From Hyparrhenia diplandra (Eukaryota > Streptophyta > Magnoliopsida > Poales > Poaceae), in NCBI GenBank assembly GCA_015847255.1, contig JADLZK010012338.1:154011-218010 (forward strand): a DNA stretch of 64,000 nt. The letters are read 5' to 3'. The translations under genes were made by a program, and so were the position numbers. How positions within the stretch are numbered: position 1 is the stretch's first letter; each line of letters begins with the position of its first letter. Positions 54,204 through 64,000 of this stretch are shown one piece after another. The notes beneath the pieces were generated by a model, which saw only the letters and a list, made by a program, of their open reading frames with translations, was not told where the DNA came from and made no database searches.

Positions 54204-57200
54204 TGTTTCTGACCAGAGAGCACGCCCGCGGGGTGAACCGAGGCGGTTTGTTCGGGCCTCGATGAACTGGGGCGGCGGTTTGTTCTTGGTGACATTGAAG
54301 CGGGGTTTTTATCTTTGGTTCGGGCCCTCGTCAGGATCGAGTAAAGACCTTTATGTCGGTCGGCGTGAGCTGTTTTTGATTGATGGGGTTAGCAGGGAAT
54401 CGGCTATGGAAGCTTCTAGCGCTTGGTGGTGGCCAAGCTTGTGTTATGTGTTAGTGCTCTCCTCACGAGGTGTTCCTTGGCCGCCTTTTATAGTCTAAGG
54501 GCCAAGGAACTCGCTCACCGATCCTAGTCGGATCTGAAGAGGGTTTTTCGTAGAGGAACAAACACAGAACTCTAAACAAGGTAACGACTAGTGTTCTATC
54601 CTAATTACAACGAGAAGTCACGCTTGTAGCTATGCTTCCATTGCCTTACGGGGTTGTTTGTGGCATGCGGGCTAGGATAGCTTTCCCTGCGAACAACTTC
54701 GATAGAGTTCTTTGGTGATCTGTTTCCACAAGAACTTCGCTCACGATCTAGTCGGATCTGAGAGAGAGAGGGGTTGTCCGCGGAGGCGAACACCGAACTC
54801 TAAACAAGGTAACGACTAGTGTTCTATCCTAATTACAACGAAGTCATCGTAGCTATGCTTCCATTGCCTTACGGGAGTTGTTTGTGACATGGCTGGGATA
54901 GAACCTTGCGAACAACTTCGGTAGAGTTCTTTGGTGATCTGTATCCACAAGCCCACGAGCATCTTAAGGTCAGTCATGAGAGTTGCCTTTGCTTTTCTCG
55001 GGTGAGGCCTTGATATGGTCTTCAAGATCATCTTTCACGGTGCAATTTTGAAAAAAAAGTGCACCCGTAGGGTGTAACCCGAGCTTCTTGCTTTTTGGCA
55101 CAAAGATTTCTGGAAGATCTTTGAGTTCTTCTCCTTAGTCTTGAGAGTTCTTCTCGTCGTCGGAGCTCTTCTTTCTTCAAAAAGAGCCTTGTTCCGCTAG
55201 CCCCGAGCATCTCGGGTTTGAGTCATGAGAGCTTCCTGCTCTTCTCGGATGCGACCTTGATGCGATCCTTGTTGTCTTCATGCGATTGTGCACTTTTGTT
55301 GAAAAAAAGTGCACCCGAGATAACCACGAGCTTCTTGCTTTTTGGTACCGCAATTTGGAAGGTCTTTGAGTTCTTCTCCTTCGTCTTTGAGTTCTTCTCG
55401 TCGTCGAATTCTTTTTGAAAAAATGGGTGCTTACGGGTATCTTTTGTTTGCGGCGTCTAAGAGTTCTTTACGTAGATAGAGCTCTTAGAGGTTCTTCATT
55501 TTCGAGATTTTGACCGTTTCTCTTTTTTCCGTGCGGTCGCGAGAGTCGCGATGCGCTTTTCTGGCGCTCGTTTTTCCGGAAGCGTCGGTGCATGGCGGTC
55601 ATTACCATAAATTCCATGCTGCGTGATTTGAGGTGACCGCTCCTTTTTTCTTTGGTTGCCTCGTCTTACGTGGACTGGTCCATAGGCATCTTTAGTTACG
55701 CCTAACTATAAATATGGCCGTCTTGCCGTTGATGAACGGGCGTCTTTTTTCTTCTCTGCTTCTTCTTCTTCTAGGACCATCTCTCCTCTCGTAGAAAAAA
55801 GCTTCTTTCGAGCTTGGATCCATGGTGGTGTCGTTGAGTGAGTTGGATCGCCCAGGGAGTCTTCTTGAGCCGCCGAGGTTCTTTCGCAGTGAGGGATGTC
55901 ATGTGATTGGGAATAGCGGCGAGGCTATTCCTTGGCGATTCCACAAGGGAAAGTTTGAGGAGTGAGTGTGGGATGTCTTGTGATCTAAGATGATCTCTGT
56001 CCTCCTTCGTTTTTCGATTGTGGGTCGGGTAGGGGTTCCTTTCGGTTACCCTCACGAGCCTCTTTGATCTACTTCCTCGCCGCTTGGGTAGACATATCTA
56101 AGGCTTCCCAACCGGTATTTGTCGCCCTTCGTCTTGAGGGAAGGTTGTGCCTTTTGAGAATTCTTTGAAGAGGGGTGCTCTTTGGGGGTGCTTTCTTCTA
56201 CTCTTTGTGGAGTTGGCGCTCCCTTTGGGATCTTTCATCTTTTGCGATATGGTGAACTCGGGGCCTTACTGCGAGAGGGTTCTTTTTCGCCGGGTAAACT
56301 TATCTTGATCACGGGGTCCATCGCGTTGCTAGCGTCGTTGGGGTTCTTGAGCTCGGTGTTTATAGACTTGGGCGCAAGGGTCTTGACTTGGTGTGCTTCG
56401 GGCCCATGGGGTTGAGATCTGGTCGAGGCTCTCGTCTTCTTCGCCGGATTGGATGCCGGCTCCTCTTGTGAGGGGGTTGTACTCTTTAGGATTATAGGGC
56501 CCCAAGTCTTCTTTGTATCTTGTGCGTGGGAGTTTTGTTGGGGTCCGTGTATCGAGTCTTCTTTGTATCTTGTAGGAGTTGTTTCCCATTTAACTTGTAA
56601 TCTTCAAGGTCTTTGAATAAAGATTTGTCCCTCATCCATCTTGTATTTGTACTTCTTATATGATTCTCATGCGCCGATGCGGACTTGTTGCGATTTGTTC
56701 CTGCTAGCTCTTGATGTGGTCTTGAATGTTTTCCTCGGATGACTTGTTGATATTGCGCCTTTAGAGTGCTTAGGCTCTTGTCTCCTTCTTGTAGATTCGT
56801 CTTGTAGAGTAGTTTGGAGTCTGCTCCAAGGCGTCAATGTTGTTTCTCGATGATTCGGCTCGCTTGTCTGTAGACTTAGGCGAAGATAGTTTGAAGTCTT
56901 GCTTCGAGTTGTCGGGGTTGTTTCCATGACTTGTCGGCTTGTCTTCACCGTAGATCGTCTTTGAAGTTTGTATAGGATCTAGATCCGCAATGGCTTTTGG
57001 GTTGTTTCTTCCGCCCAGCAGGCGTCGGTGGCTACTTTGTTCATAGGTCTTGCCATAGTAGATTGGAGTCTTGCCCGGTGCTTGAGTTTTTCTTACGAAG
57101 GATTAGCTTGCCTTTTACGTAGACTAATGCGAGAAGGTAGTTACGAGTTTTTCCTCGGGTTCGGGGTTATTTCCTCACGGAGAATCAGCCCATCTTCTCT

Positions 57201-58113
57201 GTAGACTTGGAGGAAGATTGTTGTAGAGCCTTGCTTGGGTTGTGGGAGTTGTTTTCCTTTGACAAATGACTTTTGTCAAATTCTTGAACTTGTCATGATG
57301 AGTGGAGGCTTGCTTTTGAATTCGAGTTGTTCTTTCTAGAGTATCGGCTTGTCTTTTGTAGATTAGCTGAAGGTGATGGAGTCTTGCTCACGGTCTTCGG
57401 GGTTGTTTCTTACGAAGATCCATTTCGTCTTTTCTATGGTATGCGGTGTTGGTGGAGTCTTGCTCCTAGTCTTGAAGATTGACTCGTCTTTTTTGTAGAC
57501 TAATTTGGTGTTGGTGGAGCCTTGCTCACGGTCTTCGGGTTGTTTCTTACGAAGATTCAGCTCGTCCATACGTGGACTTCTTGATGGTGGTTGCGGCGTC
57601 CCCATGTTGCCGGGGTTGTTTTCCTCGGCATGTGACTTGTGTCTTCTTACGAGACTTGTCGTCCGCGATTGTTGAAGGGTTTCTCTCGGGCCGTTTGGTT
57701 TCTCCTTTTAGGCCCTCTAAGCGTTGTCTTTTCTTAGGCGTGCTAGTGTAATTTGGTGGAGTCGTGCTCGAAAGGGTTGTTCTAACTTCGGGGTTGCGGC
57801 TTACGGGCTAGGCCTCTCCCATGCTTTGTCGAGTGGACTATTCACATGGCGTCCTTGTAAAGGTTCTGGTCAGGGCCCATTTAAGTGCAAGCGTGGGCCG
57901 AGAAGGTCAAGATGGTTGGGTTCCTATTTCATAACTTTGCAATCCACCTTGCACGGTTTGGGCTCCCAGCACTTCGAGAGACTTATGTGAGGCGATGGGT
58001 TTCTATTTCACAACACTACACGTTCATGCCGGTAGAAAGGCCGTCGCCGTCATTGGACATAGTGGCACTTTACGGACCCTCGATGGCCTCTGCGACCTAG
58101 GCGGGCGATCCCA
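54204..58113 (-). repeat. LTR B (5' LTR), minus orientation
   Basis: Plus-strand start TGTTTCTGACCAGAG at 54204 abuts the primer site. It aligns over its length with LTR A. A duplication inside it (about 54514-54738 and 54739-54955, both with AAGGTAACGACTAGTGTTC) is absent from LTR A. The TATA box is at 54484-54493, the U3 minisatellite at 56660-57665. The start (58113) is proposed from the TGGGATCGCC next to a purine tract. Confidence 0.75.
54484..54493 (-). promoter_or_regulatory. TATA box of the 5' LTR
   Basis: Minus-strand CTATAAAAGGCGGCC in the same context as in LTR A. It would start the genomic transcript about 30 bases further left, giving an R-U5 of roughly 250 bases before the primer site. 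Confidence 0.7.
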
Positions 58114-58484
58114 GCGTCCTCTTTTCTCAAGAGTCGAGAGTTCACGATCTTCGCTAGGATTTAAGGTGTGGATGCTATTCGGAGCTGGGGCGTCGTGTGG
58201 TTCCACCCTTGGAATTTGACCTCCGTTACGGTGGTGGGGGTTGCCTTCTTTTGGTGGACTTCTTTCCGTGAAGCCAATTCGGGCTGTTTGTTCATCTCCC
58301 TTGGGAGGCATGCGGCTATACTTTTGGCGACTTGTTTTGGTTGAAGTGCTTGGTAGCCGGCGTGTTGGTGACCTTTTCCTTGTTCGTTGGTCGGGGTTCT
58401 TCTCGGGCTTGATCTTCTTCTTGTTGAAGTGTCGGAGAGTTGTTTTTATGTTACGCTTCTTCTCTGTTGCCTTGAGTTCCTCGA

Positions 58485-59160
58485 TTATGGGTAGAACCGC
58501 CGGAGTTGGCTTATGTGCGGAGTTTTTGATTTCTTCTCCTTGCATGGCCATCGGTTCGTAGGTTCTGGTCGGTACTCTTTTGGCGATGTATGGTCCTTCC
58601 CATGGGATTTGAGCAATTTGTGCTTGCCTTCCGTCTTTTGATTTCTCTTGAGTACTTGATCTCACGGGTTGAGGTTTCTTGGGCGTGTGCTCTTGTCATA
58701 ATGCCTTCTTAGTCCTTTGCGGATATCTTGCGTTACGGAGGATTGCATTCGATCGACTTCTTGGTCGATTTTAGTCTTCTTTATGCGTTCTCCTTCTCCT
58801 TCTTCAAATTGCTTTCGATCCTTGGAGAGCTCCATATAGTCTGCGGTAGAATGGCCGATCCATAGGTTAGGAAGAAGGGTGAGTAACTGTTGCTCTGTGA
58901 TTTGAGTTCTTAGGCTAGCGACTTTTGGAAGTTCTTCAATCCATTTTGCATTCGTAGTCTTTGAGTTCTTCATATAGTCTTGGCTTTAGTCAGGCAAGGA
59001 TGAGTCCGTTAGCTCTTTCGACTTGTCCGTTAGCGAGGATGTGCCCACGAAGCGTAGTCTATCCGTATGCCACAATCTTGTGCCCAATCTTCAAATTCTG
59101 CTTTGTGAGCGGTGATCAGGGTCGATTGATGATCTGTTGGGCATCAGAATGCATGCATGA
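58485..59160 (-). pseudogene. integrase C-terminal copy B
   Basis: Minus-strand KWIEELPKVASLRTQ (about 58935), DRMQSSVTQDIRKGLRRHYD (about 58715) and IPWEGPYIAKRVPTRTYEPM (about 58600), then SQLRRFYP and a TAA at 58485-58487. This is the integrase C-terminal domain with its usual end. It has no RT, RNase H or integrase core upstream: at 59160 it joins directly to LTR C. It therefore belonged to a second element whose remainder was lost. Confidence 0.85.
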
Positions 59161-59164
59161 TCTC

Positions 59165-61649
59165 TTGAATGAGCTGCGTGTTTTGAGGTGGCCGCTCCTT
59201 TTTCTTTGGTTGCCTCGTCTTACGTGGACTGGTCCATAGGCATGTTAGTTTGCCTATAAATATGGCCCTTCTTGCTTCGTTGAGAAACGAGTGTGTCTTT
59301 CTTCTTCTGCTTCTTTTTTTCCTCTTGGTGTCTCTCTTCTTTTAGAAAAACTTCTTTACGAGCTTGATCCATGGTGGTTCTCTTGAGTGAGTTGGATCAG
59401 CCTCCGCGTCTTTTGTATATACGGGTTCTTACTGAGTGAGGGATGTCTTGTGATCGGGGAATAGCGGGAGGGCTATTCAGCGGCGATTCCACACCGAGAG
59501 GGAAAGTTTGGGGGTGAGTGCGGGATGTCTTGTGATCTAAAGATGATCTCCTCTCCTCCCTGCGTTTTTCTTGGTGTGGGTCGGGTAGGGTTCTTTTTGG
59601 TTTACCCTCTAAGCCTCTTTGTTCTACTTCCTCGCCGCTTGGGTAGACATATCTTAGGGTTCCCAGCCGGTATTGAATCGTAAGCCTTCGTCTTCGGGGA
59701 AGGTTGTGCCTTTGAGGAATTCTTTGAAGATGGTGCTCTTTGGGTGCGCTTCCTTCTACTCTTTGTGGAGTTGGCGCTCCCTTTGGGCTCTTTTCATCTG
59801 GCTGCGATCATGGTGAACTCGGGCCTTACGCGGAGGGTTCTTTTCTTCTCCGGGTCGCTTATCTTGATCACGGGGTCCATTATTTTTGCCGTCGTCGGGG
59901 TTCTTGAGCTCAGTGTTTATGGACTTGGGCGCAAGGGTCTTGACTTCAAAGTAGCCTTGAGTTGTTGAGACTTCGGGCTCTTGGGGTTCGAAGTCTGGTC
60001 GGGCGCTCCGTCTTCTTCATTTGTTGGATGCCGGTTTCTCACACTTTGGTGTTGTACTCTTTAGGATTGTAGGGGCCCGGGTCTTCTTTATATCTTATGC
60101 GTGGGAGTTCTTGTTGGGCTCCGGGTGCATCTGAGTCTTCTTTGTATCTTGTAGGGAGTTGTATCCCATGTAACTTGTAATCTTCAAGATATTGAAAAAA
60201 GATATACGTCCCTTATCCATCTTGAAATTGTTACTTTTTGTATGATTCGATCTTGCTTCGTGCGGACTTGTTGCGATTTGTTCTCTGCTTGCTCTTGGAA
60301 GTGATCATACGGGTTGTTTTTCCTCTACGATGACTTATTCGCGATTGCGCCCTTTAGAGTTCTTCCTTAGGCTTAGGGTCTTATCTCCTTCTTGTAGACT
60401 CGTGCAGGAGTTGTTTGGAATCATGCTCTATGACATCGGTGTTGTTTCATCGATGATTAACTCGCCTTTGTAGACTTGTGCGTAGATAGTGTTGAAGTCT
60501 TGCGAGAAGTCGTCGGGTTTGTTTTCTGACTTGTCGGCTTGTCTTCTTGTAGACCATTTGGAATAGCATAGGATCTTGTCCTTGTCGCCTTTGGGTTGTT
60601 TCTTCCTTGGTCGTCGGCATTTCTTTGTTCATAGGTCTTGCCGTAGTAGATTGGAGTCTTGCTTGATTTGAGGAGTTCTTTCAATTAGGAAGGAATCAGC
60701 TTGCCTTTTACGTAGACTTGCGGGGATAGTTGTAGAAGTGCCTTTCGGTTTTGTCGGTGTTCATATCTTGACAAATGACTTGTCTTCTTCTTTAGACTTG
60801 TCAAGATGATTGGTGACTTGCTCTTGAATTCGAGTTGTTCTTTACGGAGTATCGGCTTGTCTTTTCTATAGCGGTATTTGAAGGTGATGGAGTCTTGCTC
60901 ACGGTCTTGAGGTTGTTCTTACGAGTTTTGAGCTCATCTTTTACGTAGACTAGGCGTTGGTAGGGGAATCTTGCTCTTGGTCTTGAGGGTTGTTTATTAC
61001 GAAGATTGAAGCTTGTCTTTTTACGTAGACTAGGCGTTGATGGAGTCTTGCTCACGGTCGCCGGGGGTTGTTTCTTACGAAGATTGGCTTGTCTCTTACG
61101 TGGACTTGCTAGCGGTGGTTGGGGCATCCCTAGGTTGCGGGGTTGTTTTCCTGCGGCATGTGACTTGTGTCTTCTCTTGGGACTTGTCCGCGATTGTTTT
61201 GGAGGGTTTTCTCGGGCGTTCGGTTTTTTCCTTTTAGGCCCTCTGGCGTTGTCTTTTCTTAGACATGCTAGTGTAATTTGGTGGAGTCGTGCTCGAGGAA
61301 AGAGTTGTTCTAACTTCGGGGTTGCGGCTTACGGGCTAGGGGCTCTCCCATCTTTGTCCACGTTAATTTGTCACATGGCGTCCCTTGTAAGGTTCTCGAT
61401 CCAGGGCCCATTTAAGTGCCTTTGCGGGTGAAGGTCAAGATGGTTGGGTTCCTATTTCATAACTGCTTTGCAATCCACCTTGCACGGTTTTTGGGCTGCT
61501 CTCCTTTCGAGGACTTGTGTGAGGCGATGGGTTTCTATTTCACAACACTACACCGTTCCACGCCCGATTTGAAAGGCCGTCGCCGTCATTGGACATAGTG
61601 GCACTTTACGGACCCTCGATGGCCTCTGCGACCTAGGCGGGCGATCCCA
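59165..61649 (-). repeat. LTR C, truncated at its 3' end
   Basis: Matches LTR A from about 45148 (GCGTGTTTTGAGG) upward, including the CTATAAATATGGCC element, the minisatellite (60243-61200) and the TTTACGGACCCTCGATGG block. The last 1.2 kb of LTR A and B (promoter, R, U5) is absent, because the copy is joined to integrase copy B at 59160-59169. Confidence 0.85.
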
Positions 61650-62019
61650 GCGTCCTCTTTTTTCAAGAGTGAAGTTCACGATCTTCAGCTAGGATTTAAA
61701 GGTGTGGGCGTTATTCGAGCTAGGGCGTCGCGTGGTTCCACCCTTGGAATTTGACCTCCGTTACGGGTGGTCGGGGGGTGCCTTCTTTTGGTCGACTTCT
61801 TCTCGTGAAGCGCCAATTCCGGGCTGTTTGTTCATCTCCCTTGAGAGGCATGCGGCTTTTTAGTATGGGCGACTTGCTTTTTCTTTGAAGTGCGGTAGCC
61901 GCTTGATTTGGTGACCTCTTTGTTGAATGGTCTAGAGTTCTTCTCGGGCTTGGTCTTCTTCTTCTTGAAGTGTCGAGAGTTGTTTTTTGCTGCTTATTCT
62001 CTATTGCCTTGAGTTCCTC

Positions 62020-62676
62020 GATTACGGATAGAACCTTACGAGTTGGCTTATGTGCCAAGTTTTTGATTTCTTCTCCTTGCATAGTCATCGGTTCGTAGGT
62101 TTTGGTCACGGTACTCCTTTGGCGATGTATGGTCCTTCCCATGAAATTTGAGCAATTTGTGCTTGCCTTCCATCTTTTGATTTCTCTTGAGTACTTGATC
62201 TCTTTGGGTTGAAAGGTTTCTTGGGCGTGTGCTCTTGTCATAATGCCTTCTTAGTCCTTGTAGATATCTTGCGTTACGGAGGATTGCATTGATCGACTTC
62301 TTACTTACGGTCGATTTCTAGTCTTCTTGTACATTCTCCTTCTCCTTCTTCAAATTGCTTTCGATCCTTGGAGAGCTCCATATGAATCTGCACGGTAGAG
62401 CGGCCGATCCATAGGTTAGGAAGAAGGGTGAGTAACTGTTGCTCTGGCGATTTGAGTTCTTAGGCCCCAGGGCGACTTTTGGAAGTTCTTGATCCATTTG
62501 GCTCCGTAGTCTTTGAGTTCTTCATATAGTCTTGGCTTTTAGTCGGCAAGGATGATCCAGTTTGCTCTTCGACTTGTCGGATTGCTTTGAGGATGTGCCT
62601 GAGAGGCATAGTCTATCCGTATGCCACAATCTTATGCCCAATCTTCGATGCGCGTACGTGAGCGGTGATCAGAGGT
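62020..62676 (-). pseudogene. integrase C-terminal copy C
   Basis: Aligns with copies A and B from the SQLRRFYP-like end (stop near 62022) to GCGGTGATCAG at 62662, where another LTR begins. Minus-strand words such as DSTREIKRW-type frames and WEGP-equivalents are shifted, but the DNA match to 58485-59110 is close. It is cut at 62676 by the insertion of the plus-strand LTR. Confidence 0.75.
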
Positions 62677-64000
62677 TGTTGGCATTTGTTAAGTGCTAAA
62701 AGAATATGAAGGATTACGCAAGCGCCGCAAGAACACCTACCATTGTAGCTTTTCCCTAGGATGAGTATTCTAGAGTATGGTATCCTGAGGGAAGCTTTGG
62801 CTAAGAATTCTAATAAGTGCAATCATGTATCCACTAACTTAGCAAACCACTAAACTATAGTGAGGGGGTAATAGTTAAAGGATAAGTAAAGCATAAATAT
62901 AATAACCTACCTAAGATATCAAAGAATAATTAAACTAATCAAGAGGTAAAGGGAGAATCAAGGTTCTGGATACTTCTCTATTACTTGAGGTTTTATGATA
63001 GCAATTATACTAATACACTTTGGAGCGGCGAGATCCGTCCCAACTCGAAGAAGGCGGGAAGAAGGTAGTTGGGAGAAGGCTGCCAAAGCTCTCGAAAACA
63101 CCAATCCGAGCGTGATGGACTACAAAGGCCTTCTGAGTTTGTCACCCACTGGGGGCTACCACAACTATCGAGGTGGGATTGGGGCGTAACCTCGGGTAAC
63201 CTATAGCCCTAGACACCAAGTCTACACTATCGATTACTACTCTAGCTACCTAGCATAACTAGAGCCCTCAATACGAGCGGAGATCCCATGCAATAGTATA
63301 ACAACTATACTAACCATATATGAAATACATGGAAGTAAATAGAGAAAGATAAATATATGAATCTTAAATCTTGTAGAGAAGATACAAAGACATACCATAC
63401 TCACGAAGACATCTCGAGCAGGGAGCATAGCTCCTCTCCTTTACTCTTGATTAGATCTAAGTTAGATCCTAATCTAGTTCTAATACATGTCTAATCTGCT
63501 TCTAATTACATGGCTAATCTTCTTCTAATCTACTTCTAATTCACTAATCGGAGAGAGGTTATCCTTACATTGGGACACCTCTGGCGAGATAATGGTAGAA
63601 TGAGATAGAATGAATTAGGGTTTCACCCTAGAATTAGAGGTCTTCTTATATAGGCCTTGGCGATGAGCGATAGCCCTTGGATCAAAGCGGGCCTTGGCAG
63701 CGGTGTAGATACAACCTCAAAATCGATTTACAAACAGGCCTAAGAATGGACTTTGTTTGGCTCTTTGTGGCACGGCTGGTAGCCCAAATCCCCTGGTAGC
63801 CCGGTCTTGTGTAAGTAGAGGCCATGTTTCTCTGGTATCTTACGGTACCTTCTATAGTGTTTTAGTCCACATTTTGGGTTAAGTTACTTCACGGTCAATG
63901 CTTGCCATTGTATGAGATGTATATTAGGAACTTTCTCTCCATTCTTCTCTGCATTTTATGCGGTAAGTCACTGAAAAGATATAAATCACCAAAGCTCGTT
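62677..64000 (+). repeat. LTR of a further element, plus orientation, incomplete
   Basis: Starts TGTTGGCATTTGTTAAGTGC at 62677, exactly where the gypsy integrase homology ends. It runs as AT-rich sequence with CTAGAGCCCTCAATACG (about 63267) to a TATA box at 63647-63653 and beyond the window edge. No internal coding region is in view. The family was not identified; an LTR of Ty3/gypsy type is the likely nature. Confidence 0.6.
63645..63653 (+). promoter_or_regulatory. TATA box of the right-hand LTR
   Basis: CTTATATAGGCC is preceded by an AGAATTAGAGG stretch and followed by likely R-U5 sequence. It would drive transcription out of the right edge of the window. Confidence 0.5.

Larger units (their letters stand above)
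43621..62676 (-). mobile_element. Ty3/gypsy (Tat/RIRE2-like) element complex with three integrase-LTR modules
   Basis: On the minus strand, right to left: integrase C-terminus C (62676-62020) and LTR C (61649-59165, truncated); integrase C-terminus B (59160-58485) and LTR B (58113-54204); primer site and gag-pol (54200-47953); LTR A (47579-43959) with an extra terminal copy to 43621. The gag-pol order is gag, protease, RT, RNase H, integrase, as in Ty3/gypsy. The LTRs are long (about 3.6-3.9 kb). Only one gag-pol is present for three LTRs, so the array arose by recombination between elements or LTRs. Many small frameshifts affect all genes. Confidence 0.85.

Noticed and set aside
58024..58484. 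Continuation of the minus-strand frame beyond the integrase stop
   Set aside because: The integrase ends at SQLRRFYP with a stop at 58485-58487 in the proper frame. The rest is untranslated sequence and LTR read in another frame.
1..64000. Possible CRISPR array, defence island, riboswitch or novel enzymatic system
   Set aside because: Repeats found are LTRs, minisatellites, MITEs and duplicated pseudogenes. There is no regular repeat-spacer array and no intact non-transposon enzyme gene.

Overview
The window looks like transposon-dense chromosomal DNA from a grass (Poaceae). The evidence is nested LTR retrotransposons of both Ty1/copia and Ty3/gypsy type, an 8.3 kb CACTA (En/Spm) transposon with TNP2-type and Ulp1-like genes, Stowaway MITEs with CTCCCTCC-type ends and TA duplications, a Mutator-like fragment, and a decayed plant gene family. 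No rRNA, tRNA, CRISPR or bacterial-style operon was seen. Almost all coding sequence belongs to mobile elements or is broken by frameshifts and stops. No intact ordinary host gene can be supported.

Layout. 1-3731: 5' part of a minus-strand Ty3/gypsy element (gag with zinc knuckle, GC-rich leader, LTR). 3835-4806: fragment of an LTR with TGTGACA/TGTCACA termini. 4807-17261: 5' part of a minus-strand Ty1/copia element of SIRE type (LTR, primer site, gag with two CCHC knuckles, start of protease), split by a CACTA transposon at 5355-13688 with a perfect TTA target duplication. 17262-18593: a second, plus-strand copia LTR, head-to-head with the first. 18594-23142: long plus-strand LTR-like sequence ending TGTCACA. 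23150-42200: MITEs, a foldback element, dispersed repeats and a tandem, same-strand array of at least six decayed F-box-like genes (26.9-38.2 kb). 42700-43620: 5' end of a MULE gene. 43621-62676: a minus-strand Ty3/gypsy complex with one gag-pol, two long LTRs, a third truncated LTR and three integrase C-terminal copies, the product of recombination between LTR elements. 62677-64000: start of a plus-strand LTR of another element.

Working together. The elements form a nesting stratigraphy: copia gag was interrupted by CACTA, the copia pol was cut off by another LTR element, and the MULE was cut by the gypsy LTR. Promoters visible by eye (TATA boxes) are those of the LTRs.

The most unusual signal is compositional. 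The copia segments on both sides of the CACTA insertion contain almost no CTG or CAG trinucleotides over about 3 kb, including a 364-codon open gag, while the CACTA element nested inside them has ordinary levels. CTG/CAG are the contexts preferred by plant CHG methylation, so this may be a record of methylation-driven loss or of avoidance. No clearly novel enzymatic or defence system was found.
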